DNA from: JALHSW01 sp963720675
GTDB lineage: Bacteria > Actinomycetota > Acidimicrobiia > IMCC26256 > PALSA-555
Direction of reading: 5' to 3'
Length of the DNA stretch: 64,000 nucleotides
Assembly (NCBI GenBank): GCA_963720675.1
Contig: CAVRGH010000003.1
Location: 235,844-299,843 of the forward strand
A program made the translations under genes and the position numbers. The notes beneath the pieces were generated by a model that saw only the letters and a list, made by a program, of their open reading frames with translations, was not told the DNA's origin and ran no database searches. Shown piece after piece: positions 8,525 to 19,045 of the stretch; the first letter of the stretch is position 1; each line of letters begins with the position of its first letter.

Positions 8525-9244
8525 GTGCCCGCCCGACCGCTCGCGCTGTGGACGACCCCGCGCAGCGTCTCGACCGCGTTCGAGCGCATGGTGATCGAGC
8601 GAGGCGACTTCGAGGTCCGGCACGAACCGTTCTCGATGCACTACTACTTCGGCCCGTCCCGACGCTCTGATCGCTACGCGGAGGTTCGGGCCGACGCGAC
8701 GCCGGCGCGCATCCACGCCGAGATCGACGAGGCGAACCGCCACCGGCGCGTGTTCCTCAAGGACATGGCGAGCCATGTGCGCGGCTTGCTCACGCCCGAC
8801 TTCCTCGCCGCCTTCGAACACTCGGTGCTCATCCGCGACCCGGCGTGGGCGCTGCCCTCGTTGGAGGCCCACTGGCCGGACTTCACCGAGGAGGAGGCCG
8901 GGTACGGCGCCCTCGACGAGCTGGTCGACGCGGCGACGGCGCGGGGGAGCACCCCTGTCGTCATCGACAGCGACGACCTCCGCGCGAACCCCGCCGGCAC
9001 CGTCGCGGCGTACTGCGACGCGGTCGGCATCCCGTTCGTCGCCGCGGCGCTCGACTGGGCGCCGGGGATGCCCGACTCCTGGGAGGTCTGGGAGGACTGG
9101 CATCGCGAGGCAGCCGCCAGCGAGGGCTTCCAACCTCCGCCTTCGGGTCCACCCCCGCCCATGAGCCCGAAGGTCGCCCGGGTCCACGAGCGCTGCCGGC
9201 CGGTGTACGACCGGCTCCGGGCCCGGCGACTGCGCCCGGGGTGA
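8525..9244 (+). CDS. Sulfotransferase-like P-loop protein
   Basis: 239-residue protein of the sulfotransferase-like group found in many bacteria. The N-terminal LWTTPRSVSTAFERMV is the 5'-phosphosulfate loop of PAPS-binding enzymes. Further on, VFLKDMASHV and SVLIRDPAWALPS correspond to the 3'-phosphate-binding region, and VVIDSDDLRANPAGTVAAYCDAVGI is a common C-terminal motif. It would transfer sulfate from PAPS, but related proteins are annotated without proof of activity. The GTG start follows AGAGGAGG at ten bases. It stands alone after the secreted protein gene. Acceptor unknown. Confidence 0.75.
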   Translation: MPARPLALWTTPRSVSTAFERMVIERGDFEVRHEPFSMHYYFGPSRRSDRYAEVRADATPARIHAEIDEANRHRRVFLKDMASHVRGLLTPDFLAAFEHSVLIRDPAWALPSLEAHWPDFTEEEAGYGALDELVDAATARGSTPVVIDSDDLRANPAGTVAAYCDAVGIPFVAAALDWAPGMPDSWEVWEDWHREAAASEGFQPPPSGPPPPMSPKVARVHERCRPVYDRLRARRLRPG

Positions 9245-9347
9245 GGACGAGGAGGGGCGCGCGGCGCGACGCCGCCGGCTCCGCGACCGGAGGCGCGTGG
9301 GCCCCTACCCTCGGGCCCGCGGCAGATCGCAACGATGGGGGCAGTCG

Positions 9348-10813
9348 GTGAGCGCGACGTCGGACGGGCGACTCGACCGGGGCACGAAGGTCGCGTTGGT
9401 GGCCATGTGCCTCGGGATCTTCCTGATCGCGAACGACTTCACCGCGCTCGCCGTCGCGGTCCCCAACATCGAGTCCGACCTCAACACGACGCTCGGTCAC
9501 GCGCAGTGGGTCATCAACGCGTACGCGCTCGTGTTCGGTGTGCTCATCGTGACCGGCGGCCGCCTCGCCGACCTGTTCGGACGCAAGCGCGCGTTCATGA
9601 TCGGCGCCGCGATCTTCGCCGTGTTCTCATTGCTCAGCGGCCTCGCGCCCTCCATCGGCCTGCTCATCGTGGGTCGCGCGTTGATGGGCATCGGCGGCGC
9701 GCTGATGTGGCCGGCGGTCCTCGGGATGGTGTACTCGCTCCTCCCGGACGAGAAGGCGGGTCTGGCCGGCGGACTGATCCTCGGGGTCGCCGGTCTCGGG
9801 AACGCGGTGGGGCCGCTGCTCGGTGGCGTGCTCACCCAGGAGCTGAACTGGCGATGGGTGTTCTTCGTCAACGTGCCGGTCGCGATCTTCGCCATGGTGG
9901 TGACGCAGGCGAAGGTCGCGGAGAGCAAGGCCGACGACGGGGGCGATCGGCGCATCGACTACCCCGGCATCGCGATCCTCTCGATCGCCGCCGTGTCGAT
10001 CCTCGTCGCGCTCGACGAGGGTCCGTCCGAGGGGTTCGGCGACCCGATCATCCTCGGCCTCTTCGGGCTCGCGATCGTGCTCATCGGCGTCTGGGTCGGC
10101 GTGGAGCGCCGGCAAGGTGAAGCGGCCCTCGTCCCGAGCTCGGTCCTCCGCAACCGGTTGTTCACCGCGTGCGCGGTCACGGTGCTCCTGATGTCGGCGA
10201 TCTTCTTCGCCGCGCTGCTGTACCTCCCCCAGTACTTCGAGAAGATCCTCGGGTACAGCGCGCTCGAAGGCCGGCGCCGGGCTGCTCCCGATGATGGGCG
10301 TGTTCGCCGTGGCGTCGTTCGTCGCCGGGCACCTCTACGACCGGCTCGGGGCCCGCCTCGTGGTCGCGACGGGGGCGAGCGCGCTGGCTGTGGGCATGTT
10401 CGTGCTCGCCCTGCTCGACACCGATTCCAGCTACTGGGCGCTGGTGCCCGGGATGGCGGTGCTCGGCTTCGGCGTCGGGCTCTTCTACTCGGGGATCACC
10501 ACGACCGCGGTGACCGCGCTCGATGCATCGAAGTCGAGCCTCGCGGGCGGGATCATCTACATGTGCCAGATCGCCGGCGGTGCGATCGGCCTCGGCCTCA
10601 ACACCGCGATCGTCGACGTCGGCCGGCTCGCTCGTGGAGGGCATCCAGGTGGCCTTCGCCGTCGACGGGGTGCTGGCCGTGTTCGGGTTCCTGATCGTGC
10701 TCGTCGTGGTCCCGACGCGGACGACCGCGGTCGCAGACGCACCGGTCGCCGTGCACGCGGCGCACCACATGATCCACCATCCGCGGGCGGGGCAGGCCGC
10801 CGACGCGGCGTAG
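9348..10813 (+). CDS. MFS transporter, DHA2/EmrB-QacA family (two frame breaks)
   Basis: Drug:H+ antiporter-2 type transporter, expected to have 14 membrane helices. The first frame (9348 to about 10269) holds FLIANDFTALAVAVPNIESDL, the motif A loop GRLADLFGRKRAF and GPLLGGVLTQELNWRWVFFVNVP, all typical of EmrB/QacA proteins. A surplus G at 10269/10270 shifts the frame; removing it restores EAGAGLLPMMG. A second surplus base near 10625 shifts it again, and the protein ends at 10813 with a His-rich tail. Both breaks are single bases in GC runs, so the gene is probably intact in the organism. Export of toxic compounds is likely; substrate unknown. Confidence 0.82.
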
Positions 10814-10836
10814 GCGCTCGCCTCGATCGTCGAGCG

Positions 10837-11148
10837 CTACGCGGAGTACTCCGTGATGACGCCGAGGTCGGTGAACTCCGGAGCGCCGTCGAAGATCTCG
10901 GCCATCGTCGCCCGGGCGGCCTGCAGCGCTTCCTCCCGTGCGGGGTCGTTCTCGCGTGCGCGGGCCTTCGCTTCGCTCTCGAACACGACCAACATGTGCA
11001 CGCGGGTCGGGTCCTTCTGGTCCTGCATGAACGTCGAGCGCACGAATCCCGAACCGGGTTGCTCGGCAGCCTTGAACTGGTCGCCCAGCTTCGAGAGCTG
11101 CGCGTCCTTGCCGGGCTTCAGACGGACCGAGATGAGCTGTGCCCACAT
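10837..11148 (-). CDS. ABM-fold (antibiotic biosynthesis monooxygenase-like) protein
   Basis: 103-residue protein with the dimeric alpha-beta barrel pattern: MWAQLISVRLKPGKD, then GFVRSTFMQDQKDPTRVHMLVVFESEAKARARE and a C-terminal FTDLGVITEYSA. Such proteins range from quinone monooxygenases to heme-degrading or purely structural proteins. No catalytic assignment is possible from sequence alone. The start is fixed by GGAGGTTCCTC just before the ATG at 11148, so the longer in-frame extension to 11442 is discarded. It diverges from the sulfatase gene. Confidence 0.75.
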   Translation of the reverse strand: MWAQLISVRLKPGKDAQLSKLGDQFKAAEQPGSGFVRSTFMQDQKDPTRVHMLVVFESEAKARARENDPAREEALQAARATMAEIFDGAPEFTDLGVITEYSA

Positions 11149-11270
11149 GAGGAACCTCCGAGACAGCGGTCGTGGTCGATGCCGAAACCCTATGTTCTCG
11201 TGCGGCGTGGGCCGTCGAGGTGTCAGCCCGGAGCACCGCCATCGAAGGGTCGTGATCCGACGTCCCCGGG

Positions 11271-11276
11271 TAGGAT
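11271..11276 (+). promoter_or_regulatory. -10 hexamer for sulfatase gene
   Basis: TAGGAT lies nine bases before the ATG at 11286, with no Shine-Dalgarno sequence, so the mRNA would have at most a few leader bases. Confidence 0.45.
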
Positions 11277-11285
11277 CGCGGCTCG

Positions 11286-13548
11286 ATGCGTGATCCGGCC
11301 CCGCCACCGTCGATGGCGAACCAAGCACGGCAGGCGTCACCGCCGCCACCTTTTCGCGATGGCGCGCCGAACGTGCTCGTGGTCGTGCTCGACGATCTCG
11401 GGTTCGCGCAGCTGGGCTGCTACGGCTCCGACCTCGAGACACCGAACATCGACCGTCTCGCTGCGCGCGGGGTCCGGTTCTCGAACTTCCACACCACCGC
11501 GGTCTGCTCTCCGACGCGTGCGTGTCTCTTCACCGGTCGCAACGCGGACCGGGTGGGGATGGGCATGCTCCCCGACCTCGCGACGAACTTCCCCGGCTAC
11601 ACGGGCCGGTTCCCCGACGGCGTCGACACCCTGGCCCAGGTGCTGCAGGGGTCGGGCTACGCGACGTTCTGCGTGGGCAAGTGGCACCTCGTCGCCCGTG
11701 ACGAGCGGGCCACCGGGCCGTACGGCATGTGGCCGACGTCGCTCGGGTTCGACCGCTACTACGGCTTCCTCAACGGTGAGACGAACCAATGGACGCCCAA
11801 CCTCGTGCGTGACACGAACCACGTCGAGCCGCCGTGCCCACCCGAGGCCGGCTACCACCTCGATGCCGACCTGGCGGACGAGGCGATCACCTATCTGCGC
11901 GACCTGCGGTTCTCGCACCCGAGCCGTCCCTTCTTTCTCTGGTACGCGTCAGCCGCACCGCACGCGCCGCACCAGGCGCCGCCCGAGTGGATCGAGCGCT
12001 TCCGCGGTCGCTTCGACGGCGGTTGGGACGAGTGGCGTGCCGCGACCCTGGAGCGCCAGCGCGCGCTCGGCGTCGTGCCGGCCGATACCCCACTCTCGGA
12101 ACGGCCACCCTGGATCGAGCCGTGGGACCAGATCGATCCCGAGCGGCGCCGGCTGTACGCACGGATGATGGAGGTCTGCGCGGCGTACATCGCCCATGCG
12201 GACCACCACCTCGGCCGCCTCGTCGACCACCTCGAGACCACCGGCGAGCTGGATCGCACCATCGTGGTGTTCGTGTCCGACAACGGCGCGTCGGGCGAGG
12301 GTGGGCCCAACGGCAGCTACAACCAGCTGCGCCACTACATCTCTGACGTCCCCGACGACCTCGACGACGAGCTCGCGCACCTCGACGACCTCGGCGGGTT
12401 CCGTTCGAACGGCCACTACCCGTGGGGCTGGGCCCTCGCGGCCAACACCCCGTTCCGACGGTGGAAGCGCTACACGTTCGAAGGGGGAGTGCGCGACCCG
12501 ATGATCGTCGTCGCGCCGGGTGTCACCGAGGCCGGTGGTCTGCGCTCCCAGTACTGCCACGCGGTCGACGTCGCGCCGACGGTCCTCGACCTCTGCGGGC
12601 TCGAGTTCCCCGGCGTAGCCGACGGGACCCGCATGTCGGTCGACGGCGTCAGCCTCGTCCCGGTGTTGCGCGACGCAACTGCCGGCGAGGTTCGCACCCG
12701 CCAGTACTACGAGTGCTGGGGGAGCCGGGCCGTCTACGACGACGGCTGGAAGGCCGTCACCAACCACGTGAACCAGCTCACCACGGCCGAGCGCGACGGC
12801 ATCGAGGGCAGCCACGACTTCGCCACCGACTCGTGGGCGCTCTTCGACGTCCGCAGCGACCCCACCGAGATGCACGACCTCGCGGCGGACCATCCGGAGC
12901 GCTTGCGCGACCTCATCGCGGATTGGCACGCGGAGGCCGAGCGCAACGACGTGTTCCCGATCGACGACGGGCGCGACCATCGCCTTGCCCACATGCTGGC
13001 CCCGTGGAGCGCGTGGCAACCGCGGTTCCGCCTCCGACCCGGCGACAAGGTGCACGAAGCCGTCGGACCCAACCTCGCCGGCGGCTTCCGGATGGTCGCC
13101 GCGTTCAGCGAGCCGATCCCCCGGGACGTACCGGTCGTGTTGTGCGAGCAGGGCGACTGGAGCTCGGGCTGGGCGTGGTTCGCGGTCGACGGTGCGCTCA
13201 CCTGGTGCATCGCCGGCGCAGTTCCCGACGCCGTAGGCGCGGAGCTGCCGACCGACGCCCGGGTGCTCGTCGCCCAGGGCGAGCTGATCGACGGGCAGAT
13301 GGAGGTGTCGCTCCACGCCGACGGTACCGAGATCGGTCGGCGGCGTCTCGACGCCGCGGTCCCCCTGGCCTGGTCGCCCGACGGCGCGTTCCTGACCGTG
13401 GGGTACGGCCGGCCGTTCCCCGTCTCCGACGACTACGCGCCGCCCGCACGCCGCGCCGTCGACCCTGCTCGACGTGACGATCGACGTCGGCCGACCGCCG
13501 CCCCTCGATCTCGACGCGGAGTTCGCCCGCGTCATGCGCCACCAGTAG
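11286..13548 (+). CDS. Arylsulfatase, formylglycine-dependent (one frame break)
   Basis: Type I sulfatase of about 754 residues. Key parts are the metal-binding VVVLDDLGFAQLGCYG (D36, D37), the formylglycine motif C-S-P-T-R at residues 74-78, GKWHL about 60 residues later, and the VFVSDNGASGEGG metal site. The cysteine must be oxidised by a formylglycine-generating enzyme, which is not in this window. There is no signal peptide, so it is probably cytoplasmic. A surplus base near 13455 shifts the frame; the natural end, reading LLDVTIDVGRPPPLDLDAEF and stopping at 13548, is in the next frame. It converges with the PhyH gene 20 bases on. Confidence 0.87.
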
Positions 13549-13568
13549 CGGAGCGCTCGAGCCGGAGC

Positions 13569-14819
13569 TCAGCGCCTGCGACGCGCCCCGTCGCCACCAC
13601 CGGCGTCGGCCGGGTCGGCCGCCGCGTCGATCCGGTCTTGCACGTCGGTGAGCTCGGCGCGTGCCTCGCGGCTGTACCGGGGGTCGGCGACGACCTCGTC
13701 GCCCGGGAGCGGCGGGAGCCCGAAGCCCGAGTAGACGACCTTGCGCGGACGCTCGACCGGTGGGTACGCGCGGTGCAGGGTGTCGCTGCAGTGGATGGTC
13801 ACGTCACCGGTCTCGGTCTCCAGCAGCTTGGCCGGCAGGTCGAGCTTCGGGTCGCGGGCGGTCGCCATCGTGTTGGCGCGGTGGCTGCCCGCGATCACGC
13901 CGAGCGCGCCGCTGACGCGGTCCGCACCGGTGACCGAGATGCCACAGGTCAGTCCGCTGCACTGGTAAGAGTGGCGGCCCTGTCCGCAGTCCTTGTGCCA
14001 CGGCAGGTCGGACAGTCCGCGGACGATCCCGAGCGGCTTCACGAGACCTTCGCCCCCGCCCTTGTGCTGATGCCCGTCGCCGGTGAGCTCGCCGATCCAC
14101 TGGTAGCGCTCGTCGGCGACCGCTGCGCGCAGCGCGGCGGACTTCTCGTGGAAGAACAGCACCCGGACGGCCTGGTCGTGGCCCTCTTCGTCCTGCGCCC
14201 ACCACGACTCGCCGTCGTCGGGGGTCGCCCTCGCGATCCACTCGTCGATGTCGTCGCCGATCGCCGCCATCTCGCGCGCGTCGAACACGCCGCGGAGGTG
14301 CAAGAAGCCCGCCTGCTCGAGGAAGTTGGCCATCTCCTCGCGGTCGTCCGCGATCGTGAACGTCCGATCGAGGTCGAGGGGGGCACGGTCGAGATCCGTG
14401 AAGGTCACGTCGCCGGCCTCGTGCACCCGGCGCCCGTCGAGGAGGGCGCGCAGGGGCGGCTCCCAGCCGATCCAGTCGGTGATGGTGCCGGAGGTGAGCT
14501 GCACGCGCGACGTCATCGCGAGGCCCATCGTCGACTGGGCGTCCTGCACCAGGTCGGAGAGCGCGTCGGCCGGCAACGTCGCGACGACTCCCGCGTCGTC
14601 GATCCCCGGGTCGATCGCCAGGGCGCCCGCCGATTCGCGGAGCGTCACACCGTCGTCGCCGACCTGGAGGCCGAGCGCGGGCAGCTCTTGGTACGTCACG
14701 CCCCGGGCCGCGAGGTCGCCGTGCACCGCGATCGCATCCGGGAGCAGCGCGTCGAAGACCTCGTCGGGCTCCAGGCTCCGGACGTCCTTGATCAGCCGCG
14801 TCCGCACGTCGATCGACAT
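13569..14819 (-). CDS. Phytanoyl-CoA dioxygenase (PhyH) family protein
   Basis: About 416-residue Fe(II)/2-oxoglutarate oxygenase-like protein. The iron ligands appear as H-x-D in LPWHKDCGQG and a distal histidine in CSDTLHRAYPPVERPRKVVY, whose following arginine would bind 2-oxoglutarate. The N-terminal 150 residues are not part of the core fold. The ATG at 14819 is chosen because GGAGG lies five bases before it; a GTG six bases upstream is possible. Members hydroxylate diverse lipids or natural products, so the substrate is open. It converges with the sulfatase. Confidence 0.85.
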   Translation of the reverse strand: MSIDVRTRLIKDVRSLEPDEVFDALLPDAIAVHGDLAARGVTYQELPALGLQVGDDGVTLRESAGALAIDPGIDDAGVVATLPADALSDLVQDAQSTMGLAMTSRVQLTSGTITDWIGWEPPLRALLDGRRVHEAGDVTFTDLDRAPLDLDRTFTIADDREEMANFLEQAGFLHLRGVFDAREMAAIGDDIDEWIARATPDDGESWWAQDEEGHDQAVRVLFFHEKSAALRAAVADERYQWIGELTGDGHQHKGGGEGLVKPLGIVRGLSDLPWHKDCGQGRHSYQCSGLTCGISVTGADRVSGALGVIAGSHRANTMATARDPKLDLPAKLLETETGDVTIHCSDTLHRAYPPVERPRKVVYSGFGLPPLPGDEVVADPRYSREARAELTDVQDRIDAAADPADAGGGDGARRRR

Positions 14820-14877
14820 GAGCACCTCCAGAGGGGCTCACCCACTATGGCGCAGTCGGGGCCATGGCGTACGCGCT

Positions 14878-16278
14878 TCATCGCACGGGGTGGCCGGGCA
14901 GGTGCCAGCGGTGCTGACCGACGATGGCGGTCGCCTCGTCGGGGCCCCACGACCCGCGCGGATAGGTGACCGGCTGGTCGCCGAGGTCGAGGACGTCGGC
15001 CACGACCCGCCAGGCTTCCTCGACGCCGTCCTGGCGCGCGAAGCGCTGGAGGTCGCCGGCGAGTGCGTCGTCGAGCAACCGCTCGTAGGCGCCCTGGCGC
15101 TCACCCAACGCCATGTCGAAGTCGACGTCGAGCGGGACGGTCTGCGTCGTCAGGTCCGCGCCCGGTGTCTTGGCCTGCAGGCAGAGGGTGACGCCGTCGT
15201 TGTGGCCGAGCCGGAACGACACGAGGTTCGGTTCGGGCTCGTGGCCGGGACCACCGGGAAAGAACCGTTTCGGCGGGCAGCGCAGCTCCGCGGTCGCGAG
15301 CACCTGGTTCTCCGCGAGGCCCTTCCCGGTGCGCACGAAGAACGGCACCCCGGCCCAGCGCCACGAGTCGACCGCGAGTCGGAACGCGGCGAAGGTCTCG
15401 ACCGTCGAGGCGGCATCGACTCCGGGCTCGGCGGTGTACCCCTCGTACTGGCCGCGCACCAGGCTGCCGGGGTCGATCGGATCCATCGCCTTGAGCACCT
15501 TGACCTTCTCGTCGCGCAGCGCGTCAGCGGAGTTGTCGATCGGCGGCTCCATGGCGAGCATCGCCACGACCTCGAGCAGGTGGTTCTGCACCACGTCGCG
15601 GATCGCGCCCACGCTGTCGTAGAACGTCCCGCGCCCTTCCACACCGAACGACTCGGTCATCGTGACCTGCACGTTGGCCACGTAGTTCCGGTTCCAGATC
15701 GGCTCGAGCAGCGTGTTGGCGAAGCGGAACACCATGAGGTTCTCGACCGACTCCTTCCCGAGGTAGTGGTCGATCCGGAGGATCGACTGCTCGGGGAAGG
15801 CGGCCGCGAGGACCTCGTTCAGCGCGCGGGCCGACGCCAGGTCGCGCCCGAACGGCTTCTCGACGATGACGCGTGCGTCTCGGTGGAGACCCGCTTCGGC
15901 GAGTCCGTCGACGACGGTCGTGAAGGCCGACGGCGGGATCGCGAGGTAGTACGCGGGACGCTGCGCGCCGCTGAGTGCGTCGCGCAGCGCCGTGAACGAG
16001 GCCGGATCTTCGTAGCGGAGGCGCACGAAGGTGAGGTGGTGTGCGAGTGCAGCGAACGTGCGCTCGTCGACGTCACCGAGCGCTGCACGTACCGAGTCGC
16101 GGGCGACCGCGTGCAGCTTCGCGTCGTCCCACGCGGACCGGCTGGCCGCGATCACGGGGAGGTCCAACGCCCCCGACTGCTCGAGCTCGTAGAGGGCCGG
16201 GAAGAGCTTCTTGCGGGCCAGGTCACCGGTCGCGCCGAACATCACGAGGGCATCGGCGCGACCGTCGCGACCGCTCAT
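14878..16278 (-). CDS. zwf: Glucose-6-phosphate 1-dehydrogenase
   Basis: 466-residue enzyme that oxidises glucose-6-phosphate to 6-phosphogluconolactone, usually with NADP+, at the entry of the pentose phosphate or Entner-Doudoroff pathway. The Rossmann motif GATGDLA is at residues 15-21, EKPFG at 139-143 and the catalytic RIDHYLGKE at 168-176. Length and domain order are normal. No 6-phosphogluconolactonase or OpcA is adjacent. The sugar phosphorylase and phosphoglucomutase genes 1.2 kb away would produce its substrate. Confidence 0.96.
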   Translation of the reverse strand: MSGRDGRADALVMFGATGDLARKKLFPALYELEQSGALDLPVIAASRSAWDDAKLHAVARDSVRAALGDVDERTFAALAHHLTFVRLRYEDPASFTALRDALSGAQRPAYYLAIPPSAFTTVVDGLAEAGLHRDARVIVEKPFGRDLASARALNEVLAAAFPEQSILRIDHYLGKESVENLMVFRFANTLLEPIWNRNYVANVQVTMTESFGVEGRGTFYDSVGAIRDVVQNHLLEVVAMLAMEPPIDNSADALRDEKVKVLKAMDPIDPGSLVRGQYEGYTAEPGVDAASTVETFAAFRLAVDSWRWAGVPFFVRTGKGLAENQVLATAELRCPPKRFFPGGPGHEPEPNLVSFRLGHNDGVTLCLQAKTPGADLTTQTVPLDVDFDMALGERQGAYERLLDDALAGDLQRFARQDGVEEAWRVVADVLDLGDQPVTYPRGSWGPDEATAIVGQHRWHLPGHPVR

Positions 16279-16317
16279 CGCATCCGCCTCATCTGGCGCT
16301 CCTCGCCGTCGATCGCC

Positions 16318-16692
16318 TCAGCCCTTGGGCTGCAGCACCGAGACCGCGTTCTTCGCCGGGTCGATGAACCACGCGGCCCAGGAATGGCCCATGTCGGCGA
16401 CCCCGTCGACCGTCTTCGGCTCGTCGTACTCCTCGACGTGCACACCCCGCGCCCGGAGATCGGCGACGGCGGCGTGCACATCGGGGACCTTGAACGCCAT
16501 CTGGGTCTGGGTGTCGGCGGTGCCGACGGTGCTGCGTGAGATCACGAACTGCGTGCCGCCGCCGCTGCGGAACACGATCCGCTCGTCGTCCTCGGCCTGG
16601 ATCTCGAACCCGAGCGTGTCACGGTAGAAGGCCCTGCACTTGTCCATGTCCATGGACAAGATGATGGGGAACACCGGACTGTCGCTGAGCAT
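16318..16692 (-). CDS. VOC-family (glyoxalase-like) protein
   Basis: 124-residue vicinal-oxygen-chelate fold protein with one pair of beta-alpha-beta-beta-beta modules: PVFPIILSMDMDKCRAFYRDTLGFEI, then MAFKVPDVHAAVADLRARGVHVEE, ending in WFIDPAKNAVSVLQP. These proteins include glyoxalases, resistance proteins and metal-dependent dioxygenases; no specific role can be assigned. It lies 39 bases downstream of zwf's start on the same strand and is upstream of it in transcription, so cotranscription is possible. Confidence 0.85.
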   Translation of the reverse strand: MLSDSPVFPIILSMDMDKCRAFYRDTLGFEIQAEDDERIVFRSGGGTQFVISRSTVGTADTQTQMAFKVPDVHAAVADLRARGVHVEEYDEPKTVDGVADMGHSWAAWFIDPAKNAVSVLQPKG

Positions 16693-16884
16693 CTGGGTCT
16701 GCTTCCGTCGGTGGAGTCGTTCCCGGCTCGGGGCGGGCCGACATCATCACATCGACCGCGCGGGCGCGCCAATGTCCGGCACGGTACGTCGGGGCTCGCC
16801 GCGCCGCACCGAGGTGGGTCACCGGCGCGTACCCGGGGCCCGGCGGTGCCGGCGTCCCCGACCTTCACCGGCTGACGAAGGTCC

Positions 16885-17328
16885 TCAGCGGTACAGGTCG
16901 TCGTCGAGCTCCCAGGGCTGCTCGACCTGGACCAGCCGCCGACCGGTGATCGCGAACGGTGCGATGGCCAGCCATCGGTCGCGCTCGGCGGGCACCCACG
17001 GTTCGGGGTCGAAGCGCTCGCGGAAGTCGGCCGCGTCGGGGTCGATCGGTTCGAGCGTTCCCCGGACGAGCACCGACCACCCCTCCTTGCGGGCGTCGAT
17101 GTGGCCGTCGATCTCGAACGCGCTCGCCAGGGGCGCGCGCGCGATCACGTTGCCGGGACGGGTCCGGAGGGCGATCCACGGCGCTGCGCTCGTCTCGACG
17201 AGGCGGTAGTTCACCGGGAAGATCATCGGGAAGTCGTCGACGGCGAACGCGATCCGCCCGATCGTTCCGATCCGCAGCATCTGCATGCATTCGTCGAGGG
17301 TGAGCTCCTCGAGCACCGGCTCCACCAT
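16885..17328 (-). CDS. Pyridoxamine 5'-phosphate oxidase-like flavin/F420-binding protein
   Basis: 147-residue split-barrel protein. The start LTLDECMQMLRIGTIGRIAFAVDDFPMIFPVNY is characteristic of the PNPOx-like group common in actinobacteria, where many bind FMN, F420 or heme. GWSVLVRGTLEPI matches the second half of the barrel. Function is otherwise unknown. It diverges from the phosphoglucomutase operon, sharing a 108-base promoter region. The 192 bases between it and the VOC gene contain no gene, only a possible P-T-F-T-G-stop on the plus strand at 16858-16875. Confidence 0.83.
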   Translation of the reverse strand: MVEPVLEELTLDECMQMLRIGTIGRIAFAVDDFPMIFPVNYRLVETSAAPWIALRTRPGNVIARAPLASAFEIDGHIDARKEGWSVLVRGTLEPIDPDAADFRERFDPEPWVPAERDRWLAIAPFAITGRRLVQVEQPWELDDDLYR

Positions 17329-17436
17329 GTTCGTACCGCCTTGGACTCGGCCCGCGGCTTTCGACGGGGGTCTGTCATCATGGCAGTTGGGATGCCGACC
17401 GGCGCCACCGCACGGAGTGATGGGGATCAGGAGGCG

Positions 17437-18236
17437 ATGTCAGCACCGCAGACCCGCCCGGGCGGCCCCGCACGCATGCTCCACGCGGTGATCTTCGACA
17501 CCGACGGTGTGGTGACCCGCACCGCGTCGGTCCATGCGGCCGCGTGGAAGGCGATGTTCGACGCCTTCCTCGACGCGCGCGAGCTCCTGCGCCCGGCGAG
17601 TCGCATGCCGAGATGTCCCACGACGACTACCTGCGCTACGTCGACGGTCGAGCTCGCTTCGACGGGGTCGCGGTGTTCCTCGAGTCCCGAGGTGTCCGGC
17701 TTCCCGTCGGAAGTCCCGATGATCCTCCGGAGCTCGACACGGTCTGCGGTCTCGGGAACCGCAAGAACGAGGCGTTCGCCGAGACGGTCCGGGTCCACGG
17801 TGTCGAGCCATTCGCCTCGACGGTGGCTCTGGCCCGGAGCCTCCGGGCGAACGGGATCCGCACCGGCGTGGTCTCGGCCAGCGAGAACTGCGCCACGATC
17901 CTCGAGGCCGCGGGCGCGACCGACGGGTTCGAGGTCCGGGTCGACGGCCTCGACGCCCGCGCGCAGCAGCTCGCCGGCAAGCCGGACCCCGCGCTGTTCC
18001 TCGAGGCCGCGGCCCGCCTCGGCGTAGCGCCCCGCGACGCGGCGATCGTCGAGGACAGCCTCGCCGGGGTCGAGGCCGGCCGACGCGGCGGCTTCGGCCT
18101 CGTCGTCGGCGTCGACCGGCACGGGCATCCCGAGGCGCTCGCCGAACACGGCGCCGACGTCGTCGTGCCCGACCTCGCGTGGCTCGAGATCGACACCGAC
18201 GGGAGGTGGGCGAGCCGTGCCCCGCACGACGACTGA
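17437..18236 (+). CDS. HAD hydrolase, beta-phosphoglucomutase-like (one frame break)
   Basis: About 266-residue HAD-IA protein. The nucleophile motif is VIFDTDGVV near the start (first frame). After a break near 17595 come ESHAEMSHDDYLRYVDGRARFDGV, the cap region typical of beta-phosphoglucomutases, then GVVSASENC (motif II), GKPDPALFLEAA (motif III lysine) and AIVEDSLAGVEAG (motif IV). It would interconvert beta-glucose-1-phosphate and glucose-6-phosphate, fitting the GH65 phosphorylase in the same operon. The ATG at 17437 follows AGGAGG. The stop overlaps the next gene by 20 bases. The break (net -1) is probably a sequencing error. Confidence 0.82.
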
Positions 18237-19045
18237 GCTCCCCGACGCGCTCGACGACCCCGCGCTGTGGGACCGTCTTCGTGAGCGCCCGGTCGCACTG
18301 TTCCTCGACTACGACGGCACGCTCACCCCGATCGTCGCCCGACCCGAGCTCGCGGTGCTCGACCCCGCCACGCGGGCCGCGCTCGGGGCCGTCGCCGAGC
18401 GCTGCTTCGTGGCCGTGGTCAGTGGTCGAGATCTCGACGATGTTCGGGCGATGTTCGCGCGAGGAGTCCGCGACCGGTGACGTGAGTGTGTGGGTCGCGG
18501 GGAGCCACGGGTTCGACCTCGCCGGGCCCGATGGGTCGCGGACCGAGCTCGCGGAGGCACGCGCCCACCTCGGCGCGCTCGAAGCCGCGACAGACGACCT
18601 CGAACGCTCCCTCGCAGGTGTTCCCGGGGCCTGGGTCGAGCGCAAGCGCTTCGCGGTCGCCGCCCACTTTCGCCAGGTCGAGGATGCCCGCGTGCCCGAG
18701 GTCGAGGCCGCGGTGGATCAGGTGGTCGAGACGCGCGCCGGGCTGCGCAAGACGGGCGGCAAGCGCATCTTCGAGGTGCGGCCCGACATCGCCTGGGACA
18801 AGGGCACCGCGGTGTGGTCGCTGTTCGACCGCGTCGGGTTGCGGCGCGGCGAGGTGCTCGCCGTCTTCATCGGCGACGACCTCACCGACGAGGACGCGTT
18901 CCGCGCCCTCGGCGACGACGGCATCGGGATCGTGGTCGCCGACGAGGCCCGCCCCACCGAGGCCGACGAACGCCTCGGCACTCCGGACGACGTCCGGCGG
19001 TTCCTCGTCGAGCTCGCCACCCTGCTCGCGGGAGCCGACGGATGA
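18217..19045 (+). CDS. otsB: Trehalose-6-phosphate phosphatase (one frame break)
   Basis: About 275-residue HAD-type phosphatase that releases trehalose from trehalose-6-phosphate. Motif I is FLDYDGTLTPI, motif II VVSGRDLDDVR, followed after a +1 break near 18470 by WVAGSHGFDL, KGTAVWSLFDRVG and the metal-binding IGDDLTDEDAFRAL. The GTG start follows GGGAGGTG and overlaps the upstream gene; the stop overlaps the GH65 start (ATGA). No otsA is in the window, so the T6P source is elsewhere. The middle position in this three-gene set mirrors the domain order of mycobacterial OtsB1. Confidence 0.85.
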
